From contig JBGZBP010000035.1 in NCBI GenBank assembly GCA_041844735.1, positions 1-23,523 on the forward strand: 23,523 nt of DNA, in the 5' to 3' direction. This DNA is from CAJPNN01 sp041844735 (GTDB lineage Bacteria; Bacillota; Clostridia; Peptostreptococcales; Anaerovoracaceae). The position numbers were made by a program, and so were the translations under genes. Shown piece by piece: positions 14,545 to 20,267 of this stretch. How positions within the stretch are numbered: the stretch's first letter is position 1; every line of letters begins with the position of its first letter. Below the pieces are notes generated by a model. That model ran no database searches and was not told the origin of the DNA. It saw only the letters and a program-made list of their open reading frames with translations.

Positions 14545-15387
14545 ATGCTTTACGATAATACACAAATTGAAAAAATAAATGAAATAATAGATGAATCATA
14601 TTATTGGGATATAAGATTATTTGACATAGACTATAGCGACATTTCAAATATGAGGATGCTGCTTCCGTGGGGCAAAGATGAAACAAGTACACTGGAAGTG
14701 ATTTTAATTAACTGCAAGCATGTATCATATGAGACAGAGTCCAATTGGAGACCCGTTATACCTATAAAGAGGCATTCATTCCTTGCGTTAAGCCATGATG
14801 GACAATCGCTGGAGATTAAGAAGTCGGAAGAGGGGATAGAAGCATACTTTGATATACACATAGACTTTATCTATATCGAATGTGAAAAAATTTGGCTGAA
14901 AGTACGCAGGCTGGATGAATTTGAGTTTTTTTGGCAAGATAATACCGAGGATATGATTGACAACGTGTTTTCAATTCTTCAACCCTCATACAAAGAAAGA
15001 GCATTTAAGAACGGGTTTGCATATTTTGAAGACTGGCTACAAGATATAAAAGATGTTAAGCTTAAGCTGATTGATATAACCAACGAATACATGGGAGATG
15101 AGATAAGAGTAAGGTTTGTTGATGAAGCAGAAAATACAAGGGAAGTTTACTGTCTTTTGTGCTATAAGGTTGACTACCGGATTTCTGAGAATGAAGAGGG
15201 AAGAGTATATAGCAGGGAAGAAATAATAAGGGATAACAGCTTTAGAGAGAATCAGGTAGAGCTTTTAGGAGTTGAAACGGTAGAAGGTTCAACATACCCA
15301 AGGAACTTTGTTGACATGCTTAAGCTTAGGTTTAAGCTTGATAAGATGACGATGGAGGTTATGTGCAGGGAAGTGCGGGTCAGGTAG
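14545..15387 (+). CDS. Unknown ~280-residue protein, paralogue A, in the toxin island
   Basis: I do not recognise this 280-residue protein. It has no signal peptide and no membrane helix, so it is probably cytoplasmic. It shares a scaffold with the next gene: DIDYSD near residue 27, INCKHVSYETESNWRP near 54-69, YIECEKIW near 110, RRLDEFEFFWQ near 120-130, then LIDITNEYMGDEIRVRFVDE, CLLCYKVDY, GSTYP and a terminal MCREVRVR. Strong conservation of aromatic and acidic positions suggests a beta-rich two-domain fold. The only ribosome-binding signal is AAGGACA overlapping the HEAT stop codon, so translation is likely coupled to the HEAT gene. A truncated third copy lies at 13752. An immunity or accessory role is inferred from position. 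Confidence 0.8.
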   Translation: MLYDNTQIEKINEIIDESYYWDIRLFDIDYSDISNMRMLLPWGKDETSTLEVILINCKHVSYETESNWRPVIPIKRHSFLALSHDGQSLEIKKSEEGIEAYFDIHIDFIYIECEKIWLKVRRLDEFEFFWQDNTEDMIDNVFSILQPSYKERAFKNGFAYFEDWLQDIKDVKLKLIDITNEYMGDEIRVRFVDEAENTREVYCLLCYKVDYRISENEEGRVYSREEIIRDNSFRENQVELLGVETVEGSTYPRNFVDMLKLRFKLDKMTMEVMCREVRVR

Positions 15388-15407
15388 GAAAGAAAGAGGA
15401 GGAAAAA

Positions 15408-16253
15408 ATGATTTACAACAGTACACAAATCGAAGAAATTAAAGGAATGATTAAAGAACCGGACTGGTTTTTTATAAAGGTGCTTGATATAGACTATAGC
15501 GACCTTTCTAATATCAGGATGTTGATTCGGCTCAATGAAGATGCTAAAAAGGTGATGGACATTGTTTTCGTGAATTGTAAATCCGTATCATATGAAACGG
15601 ATGCCAACTGGAGAAGGAATACCTATGCAAGGCAGCAGTCGTTTGAGCATCTCGGACATGTAGGTCACGGATACGATATTTATAAAACAAATAACGGGAT
15701 GCATTGCTTCCTGCATCTTTACGTGAATCTTATTCATATTGAGTGTGAAGAGATTCGTGTGAACAAACGCAGAATGAATAAGTTTAAGTTTTTCTGGCAG
15801 GGTATTTCTGCTGAGGAATCCACTCTCCTGTTTGATGAAAATCGTAGAGTTTATGAAGAGGGTGGGTTTGAAAACGGATTTTCGGATTTTGAGCAGTGGA
15901 TAGAAGAAACAAAAGAAAAGAAGTTTAAGTTAGTGGACATCACAAACGAATACTTCGGGGATGAAATAAGAGTAACCTTGGTGGATGAGGAAGGCAGGGA
16001 GTATGAAATTCACTGCTTGCTGTGCTACAGCGTGAAATATAAATCTTCGGAGGATAAAAACGGCAAAGCGTTAAGTAGAAAAGATATCATAAGAGGCAAT
16101 GATTTCGGGCTGAATCCGGTAGAATTTTGCGGATTTCAGACTGTGAAAGGCTCGACATATCCGGAGAGATATTGTGAGATGATTAAAATTAGATTGGTTA
16201 CAGATAAAATAGTAATGGATTGGATGTGCGGGGAAGTCAGGGTATATTTGTAA
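15408..16253 (+). CDS. Unknown ~280-residue protein, paralogue B, in the toxin island
   Basis: This 281-residue protein is a diverged paralogue of the preceding gene. The start is 15408, with GAGGAGG (15396-15402) five bases upstream; an ATG at 15363 would lengthen it by 15 residues overlapping the previous gene and lacks support from the paralogue. Shared blocks are MIYNSTQIEEI, LDIDYSDLSNIRML, VNCKSVSYETDANWR, HIECEEI, FKFFWQ, LVDITNEYFGDEIRV, CLLCYSV, GSTYP and MCGEVRVYL. It differs most in a His-rich stretch (FEHLGHVGHGYDI, about 80-92). It is the last gene of the probable Rhs/HEAT operon. No named family is recognised. Confidence 0.8.
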   Translation: MIYNSTQIEEIKGMIKEPDWFFIKVLDIDYSDLSNIRMLIRLNEDAKKVMDIVFVNCKSVSYETDANWRRNTYARQQSFEHLGHVGHGYDIYKTNNGMHCFLHLYVNLIHIECEEIRVNKRRMNKFKFFWQGISAEESTLLFDENRRVYEEGGFENGFSDFEQWIEETKEKKFKLVDITNEYFGDEIRVTLVDEEGREYEIHCLLCYSVKYKSSEDKNGKALSRKDIIRGNDFGLNPVEFCGFQTVKGSTYPERYCEMIKIRLVTDKIVMDWMCGEVRVYL

Positions 16254-16326
16254 AGTAGATAAGTTTACTGTTTATGCTTAGATTATTTGTAGCGAAAAAA
16301 TTTTTATATGAATTTGCCAAATTTAC

Positions 16327-16355
16327 TTGACACCACCTTAATATATCAATATTAT
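16327..16355 (+). promoter_or_regulatory. Strong promoter of the secreted-protein/membrane-protein pair
   Basis: A perfect TTGACA (16327-16332) and TATTAT (16350-16355) have exactly 17 bases between them. The predicted start lies about 100 bases before the ATG, leaving an AT-rich leader with no obvious hairpin. The rest of 16254-16467 shows nothing else recognisable. Confidence 0.7.
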
Positions 16356-16467
16356 TTAGTAAAGAGTAGAATAGCTATTTTTATCTATTAAACAGGTAAC
16401 GTGTGGACAAAAATGGATATTTTATAGCAGTTTGTATATGATTTGAGGTAAAAGGAGGATGATAATA

Positions 16468-17265
16468 ATGGGTAATGTGATTGAATCTAGTAAGATGGTA
16501 AAGATAATATCAAGTCTAATAGTGACCTTATTAATTGTTTGTATGATTTGTGACAGTGTTTATGCTCTTCCGGCGGAGAATCTAGAATTGCAAATGAATG
16601 ATCCCTTAACATTGATACAAGAACAGGACGACTGCGAAGTGATTGAGGCTAGAAAGGGCACGACTTGGGTGAAGTTAAGTAATGGAAATATAGCAATATA
16701 TAGAAAACAGGCAGCTGTACATGGGGGGATTAAATATGATGTAGTAGAAGGAGAAAATTCAGCTAGCATAGAAATAACATCAGATAACACTGTTTATATT
16801 AACGATGAAAAAGTAGAATATAATTTCAATTTCACGACAGTAGAGATGCCCAATCATGGGATATTAGATAATGATAAAATCGAAATAGTACCGTATTCTG
16901 GGGGATGGTCTAAATGGACGACATATCCGTTGTATGGTCAAGCAGGAGACTATACAAGAACATTGAAAATTGTAAAAAAAGGTAATATAAGATTAAAACA
17001 AATAGTTGAAGATTTACCAGTAAGTGTTCTCTTGGTTGCTATTACAGCTCCGCTAGGTATATTGCCAGGTATAGGTGTTACATTTGCCTTAACAGTAAAA
17101 GAGATTTATTCGGGATTAAATACAAAAAGTTTATGGTACGATGAAATGGTAAGAAAGCATAGAACGAGTGATAATGCGATACAGTATAAGATTACGTGGG
17201 TAGATAGTGATGGAGACCCTATTTCCCAAAATGCTATACAATATGCATATTGTACTTTTGGTTAA
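16468..17265 (+). CDS. Secreted protein of unknown family with an internal hydrophobic helix
   Basis: This is a 265-residue protein. ATG 16468 is nine bases after AGGAGG (16453-16458); the ATG at 16459 abuts that site and is unlikely. Residues 1-33 form a classical signal peptide: a basic lysine region, hydrophobic SSLIVTLLIVCMI, and a likely cut after VYA. The mature part is a beta-rich domain (EVIEARKGTTWVKLSNGNIA, then the GGWSKWTTYPLYG aromatic stretch) followed by one long hydrophobic segment (184-210, VSVLLVAITAPLGILPGIGV) rich in Gly/Ala/Pro, and a soluble tail ending in YCTFG. I recognise no family. A secreted protein with one amphiphilic membrane-active-looking helix next to a small membrane protein recalls bacteriocin/immunity pairs, but this is inference. 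Confidence 0.7.
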   Translation: MGNVIESSKMVKIISSLIVTLLIVCMICDSVYALPAENLELQMNDPLTLIQEQDDCEVIEARKGTTWVKLSNGNIAIYRKQAAVHGGIKYDVVEGENSASIEITSDNTVYINDEKVEYNFNFTTVEMPNHGILDNDKIEIVPYSGGWSKWTTYPLYGQAGDYTRTLKIVKKGNIRLKQIVEDLPVSVLLVAITAPLGILPGIGVTFALTVKEIYSGLNTKSLWYDEMVRKHRTSDNAIQYKITWVDSDGDPISQNAIQYAYCTFG

Positions 17266-17284
17266 GATTAAATGGTGAATTTCT

Positions 17285-17659
17285 ATGGGAGACGTAAACT
17301 ACAGGGATTTTAGGGATAAAATCAGAAAAGGATTAATTTTAAAAAATGAGCGAAGAATATATGTTGTTGGTGGAGTTTTTATTGTAGTTACGGCATGGAT
17401 ATGGAGTTTATATGCTATTATAAGTGATATGAAGAAATTCAAATGCGGAAGCTATATATTTCTTTTAGGCGCTATTTTTCTTGTGGAATTCATCATAATA
17501 GGCATTTCCGGGATAATATATAATAAGAGGAAGCAGATAAGGACGGAAGTTGAAGAACTGTTTTTTTCTAGATATTGGATTACAAAGCTTACAAGAGAAT
17601 ATATTATTGCTGTAGTTCTTTTAATAGCCATGAATTTTGTGGTCACAATATATTTATAA
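17285..17659 (+). CDS. Small three-helix membrane protein (possible partner or immunity protein)
   Basis: This 124-residue protein has a short charged N-terminus (DVNYRDFRDKIRKG) and three predicted membrane helices: about 27-48 (VVGGVFIVVTAWIWSLYAII), 56-79, and 105-124 at the extreme C-terminus. A basic loop (NKRKQIRTEVEELFFSRYW) lies between helices two and three. It starts 19 bases after the secreted-protein stop with a weak GGTGA ribosome binding site, so it is probably co-transcribed and expressed at lower level. No family is recognised. Its size and topology are like many bacteriocin immunity proteins, which is suggestive only. Confidence 0.65.
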   Translation: MGDVNYRDFRDKIRKGLILKNERRIYVVGGVFIVVTAWIWSLYAIISDMKKFKCGSYIFLLGAIFLVEFIIIGISGIIYNKRKQIRTEVEELFFSRYWITKLTREYIIAVVLLIAMNFVVTIYL

Positions 17660-17764
17660 TAGTAAATTCTATAACAAAATCCTTTTCAGAGTAAAATCAC
17701 TTACATCTTTCAAACCGGAACTTACTTTGCGCATTAACGGAGGATAATCAGAGAGAAAAAATGT

Positions 17765-17793
17765 TTGACATGCAGAAATAGGTGTGTTATCAT
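17765..17793 (+). promoter_or_regulatory. Extended -10 promoter of the infC-rpmI-rplT operon
   Basis: TTGACA (17765-17770), a 17-base spacer ending TGT, and TATCAT (17788-17793) form a strong promoter with an extended -10 (TGn). The stretch 17660-17764 before it holds nothing I can identify. Confidence 0.8.
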
Positions 17794-17799
17794 ATTATG

Positions 17800-17945
17800 G
17801 TATTTAAAAGAAGAAGTTATCCGCTTCTCACCTTGCTTGAACGGACAGGCGGGTTAATATTTTGGAAAGTAATTCTATTGTTAGTAGAAGTTTATGACAC
17901 CAAGAGACTGAGGGCGGGTAGTTTATCCGCTTTTTATTTTTATCT
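17800..17945 (+). promoter_or_regulatory. L20-type leader with alternative pairings
   Basis: About 145 untranslated bases precede infC. TATCCGC occurs twice (17818-17824 and 17924-17930). The first copy lies in the loop of a small AGAAG/CTTCT hairpin. Two partners exist: GCGGGTTA (17849-17856) and GCGGGTA (17914-17920). The second pair makes the terminator stem, whereas pairing of the first TATCCGC with 17914-17920 would prevent it. In Bacillota, excess ribosomal protein L20 binds such leaders and favours premature termination. The overall placement fits; exact L20 contacts cannot be read by eye. Confidence 0.65.
17914..17945 (+). terminator. Attenuator terminator just upstream of infC
   Basis: The stem GCGGGTA/TATCCGC (7 bp, one wobble, 3-base loop) is followed by TTTTTATTTTT. 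It ends one base before the infC ribosome binding site, so it must be a regulated attenuator rather than an end-of-operon terminator. Confidence 0.8.
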
Positions 17946-17961
17946 AAGGAGGTGCAAAACA

Positions 17962-18477
17962 ATTAGCAAGGAGAATCTTATAAACGAAGAAATTCGTGAT
18001 AAAGAAGTGAGGGTAATTGACACTGATGGTGAGCAATTAGGAGTTATGAGCATTGATGAAGCGATGGCTCTGGCAAACGAGAAGAGATTGGATTTGGTAA
18101 ATATTTCACCGAATGCGAAACCACCGGTATGTAAAATTCTCGACTACGGAAAATACCGTTATGAGCTACAGAAAAAAGAAAAAGAAGCTCGTAAAAAGCA
18201 GAAAGTCACCCAAGTTAAAGAAGTTCGTCTCAGCACGTTTATAGAATCACATGACCTTAATGTTAAGGCAAATAATGCCGTTAAGTTCCTTAAAGATGGA
18301 GACAAGGTTAAGGTAAGCTTGAGATTTAAGGGCAGAGAGAAAGATTATGTCAGCAAGGGACAAGGTGTTATGACAGACTTTGCTGAGATTTGTGGTGAAT
18401 ACGGTGTTATCGAGAAAAAGCCCGAGTTTGAGGGAAGAAGCTTGATAATGGTATTGGCACCTAAGACTGATAAATAG
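17962..18477 (+). CDS. infC: Translation initiation factor IF-3 (ATT start codon)
   Basis: IF-3 binds the 30S subunit and polices start-codon choice. The protein aligns from ISKENLINEEIRDKEVRVID onward, and the only start consistent with this is ATT at 17962, seven bases after AAGGAGGTG (17946-17954). This gives 171 residues, a normal IF-3 length. A longer frame from ATG 17782 would run through the leader and attenuator and is rejected. The N-domain includes the IF-3 signature KPPVCKILDYGKYRYE; a Lys-rich linker follows, then a C-domain (KEVRLSTFIESHDLNVK, VKVSLRFKGRE). A rare ATT start lets IF-3 repress its own translation, as known for infC. It is co-transcribed with rpmI and rplT. Confidence 0.96.
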   Translation: MSKENLINEEIRDKEVRVIDTDGEQLGVMSIDEAMALANEKRLDLVNISPNAKPPVCKILDYGKYRYELQKKEKEARKKQKVTQVKEVRLSTFIESHDLNVKANNAVKFLKDGDKVKVSLRFKGREKDYVSKGQGVMTDFAEICGEYGVIEKKPEFEGRSLIMVLAPKTDK

Positions 18478-18507
18478 ACTTATATTTTGAATTTGGAGGA
18501 AAATCTA

Positions 18508-18702
18508 ATGGCAAAGATGAAATCCCATAGAGGAGCAATGAAAAGATTTAAGGTTACCGGTTCAGGTAAGGTTAAAAGAAATAAGGCATATAAAAGCCAT
18601 ATACTTACTAAAAAGTCAACTAAGAGAAAAAGAGGACTTAGAAAAGCTACAACATTGACAAGTGCAGATTTGAAGAGAATCAAGTCAATATTAAATGTAT
18701 AA
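18508..18702 (+). CDS. rpmI: 50S ribosomal protein L35
   Basis: This is a 64-residue, highly basic large-subunit protein with the L35 opening MAKMKSHRGAMKRFKVTGSG and the KSTKRKRGLRK stretch. The start at 18508 has TGGAGGA seven bases upstream; an in-frame ATG at 18487 would add residues foreign to the family. It lies between infC (30 bases) and rplT (18 bases). Confidence 0.98.
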   Translation: MAKMKSHRGAMKRFKVTGSGKVKRNKAYKSHILTKKSTKRKRGLRKATTLTSADLKRIKSILNV

Positions 18703-18720
18703 TAGTGGAGGTAAGGATTA

Positions 18721-19080
18721 ATGGCAAGAGTAAAAAAAGGTGTAAATGCACATAAAAGACATAAAAAAGTTTTGAAACAGGCGAAGGGATTTTACGGATC
18801 TAAGAGTAAAACCTATAGAGCTGCTAAACCTGCAGTAATGAGAGCGCTTCGTTCATCATATGTAGGCAGAAAGCTTAAAAAGAGAGAGTATAGAAGAATT
18901 TGGATTTCAAGAATCAACGCAGCGGCAAGAATGAATGGAATCTCTTACAGCCGTTTAATGAACGGATTGAACAAGGCGGGTATTACTATCAACAGAAAGA
19001 TGCTTGCCGAAGTTGCTATTCATGATGCAGAGGGCTTCACTAAGCTTGTTGAAGAAGCTAAGAAAGCGTTGGGACTGTAG
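18721..19080 (+). CDS. rplT: 50S ribosomal protein L20
   Basis: This 119-residue protein is needed for early 50S assembly through 23S rRNA binding. It starts MARVKKGVNAHKRHKKVLK, continues with the conserved AKGFYGSKSKTYRAAKPAVM and INAAARMNGISYSRLM, and has the typical length. GTGGAGG lies just upstream. In this operon type L20 is also the repressor acting on the leader at 17800-17945. Confidence 0.98.
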   Translation: MARVKKGVNAHKRHKKVLKQAKGFYGSKSKTYRAAKPAVMRALRSSYVGRKLKKREYRRIWISRINAAARMNGISYSRLMNGLNKAGITINRKMLAEVAIHDAEGFTKLVEEAKKALGL

Positions 19081-19128
19081 GCGTAAGATTAAATTACAGC
19101 TTGATGGATTAAATAATAACAAAACAAA

Positions 19129-19169
19129 AGCATGGACCATGTGATATATGGGGTGTCCATGCTATTTTT
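19129..19169 (+). terminator. Bidirectional terminator between rplT and uppP
   Basis: A perfect 9-bp stem (AGCATGGAC / GTCCATGCT) has ATTTTTG downstream on the + strand. On the - strand it is followed by TTTTGTTTTG, so the same hairpin can end both convergent units. uppP stops three bases beyond it. Confidence 0.88.
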
Positions 19170-19171
19170 GT

Positions 19172-20011
19172 TTATTTACCGCTGCCGACTATAGTAAAGT
19201 AGCAGATAACGAGAATGCCCAGTGCTATTCTGTACCAGCCGAAAATCTTAAAATCGTGCTTCTTTATATAATTCATCAGAAAAGTAATGGCAAATATTGA
19301 AACTGTAAAGGCGGTAAAAAGTCCGATGGCTAGAACTAGAATTTCGGTTCCTGTGAAAGAAAATCCGAATTTCAGAAGTTTGAACAAGCTTGCACCGAAC
19401 ATTATGGGGATAGCCAGGAAGAAGGTGAATTCCGCCGCAACCGTGCGGGAAGTTCCTATCAATATTCCCCCTATTATAGTCGAGCCTGACCTTGAAGTGC
19501 CGGGGATAAGTGATAAAACTTGAAAAAGTCCGATAATAAATGCTTTTTTATAAGTCAGTTCATCTACATCAACTATATCCGGGATACGTTTTTTGTTGTA
19601 GTTTTCAATCAGTATAAACAATATGCCGTATAAAATCAGCGTTACTGCTACGGTTTGGTAGTTATAGAATTTTGATTCAAGTATATCATCAAAAATAACA
19701 CCCAAAACAGCGGCAGGTATACATGCAACAATTATTTTTTTCCAGAGCAATATTTTTTTGTGATCCAACTTTCTTTTTTTATCGGAAGTCATTGTGACAG
19801 GAAACAGTTTTCTGAAATATATAACACAAACTGCCAGAATGGCTCCAAGCTGGATAACGACCAGAAACATTTCCATAAAGGCTTTAGATAACTCCAGTTT
19901 AATGAACTCATCCACAAGTATCATATGCCCCGTGCTGCTGATAGGCAACCATTCTGTAATACCTTCCACTATTCCTAAAAATAAAATCTTAAAAACTAAA
20001 ATAATCCCCAT
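19172..20011 (-). CDS. uppP: Undecaprenyl-diphosphate phosphatase
   Basis: UppP (BacA) dephosphorylates undecaprenyl pyrophosphate so that the lipid carrier can be reused in peptidoglycan synthesis; high activity gives bacitracin resistance. The start at 20011 gives 279 residues, normal for the family, with GAGAGGGG 11 bases upstream; a longer frame to 20071 adds 20 atypical residues. The ExxxE motif is GIVEGITEWLP (Glu16, Glu20), followed by ISSTGH (Ser26, His29). The second active-site loop PGTSRSGST holds Arg174. About seven to eight hydrophobic helices are visible. It is convergent with the ribosomal operon and appears monocistronic; no convincing promoter is visible upstream. Confidence 0.97.
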   Translation of the reverse strand: MGIILVFKILFLGIVEGITEWLPISSTGHMILVDEFIKLELSKAFMEMFLVVIQLGAILAVCVIYFRKLFPVTMTSDKKRKLDHKKILLWKKIIVACIPAAVLGVIFDDILESKFYNYQTVAVTLILYGILFILIENYNKKRIPDIVDVDELTYKKAFIIGLFQVLSLIPGTSRSGSTIIGGILIGTSRTVAAEFTFFLAIPIMFGASLFKLLKFGFSFTGTEILVLAIGLFTAFTVSIFAITFLMNYIKKHDFKIFGWYRIALGILVICYFTIVGSGK

Positions 20012-20155
20012 ACTGAAATGAACCCCTCTCTTGATAAAAATATAGCAAGAATAAAGCTGACAATACACCAATAATATTCTAATAATACACTAACAATGAT
20101 AGCACTCATTTATGAACATTTCAATTAAATTTGAAATTGAATATTTGCAATAACA

Positions 20156-20217
20156 ATGTGCCGATCGCATGTCAGTTACAAATATCATATAACATAACAA
20201 ATAGGCGGTCGGCACAT
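20156..20217. repeat. 13-bp inverted repeat with a 36-base spacer
   Basis: ATGTGCCGATCGC (20156-20168) pairs with GCGGTCGGCACAT (20205-20217); the single imperfect position is a G-T wobble if transcribed on + and a C-A mismatch on -. It is GC-rich in an AT-rich gap between the end of the ABC operon and uppP. No T tract follows on either strand. It could be a terminator-like or small-RNA structure, an operator, or a dispersed palindromic repeat. The rest of 20012-20267 holds nothing else clear. Confidence 0.6.
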
Positions 20218-20267
20218 CATTCAGTAAATATTTATAGATTTATCATCGGCTCCTCTATTTTACCCTA

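Larger units (their letters stand above)
13054..14580 (+). repeat. Tandem duplication of a HEAT + unknown-gene cassette, first copy truncated
   Basis: Bases 13054-13814 and 13850-14580 align as two copies of one cassette: a HEAT gene, the identical spacer GGACA, then a gene opening ATGCTTTACGATAATACACA. In the second copy the gene continues to full length (14545-15387). In the first it breaks down after about 65 bases. Confidence 0.85.

Noticed and set aside
15363..15407. Start of paralogue B at ATG 15363
   Set aside because: The 15 extra residues overlap paralogue A and have no counterpart in it; ATG 15408 has a strong ribosome binding site.
17782..17961. A 60-residue N-terminal extension of IF-3 from ATG 17782
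   Set aside because: It runs through the leader and the attenuator hairpin, its residues do not look like IF-3, the ATG lies inside the promoter, and AAGGAGGTG is placed for the ATT at 17962.
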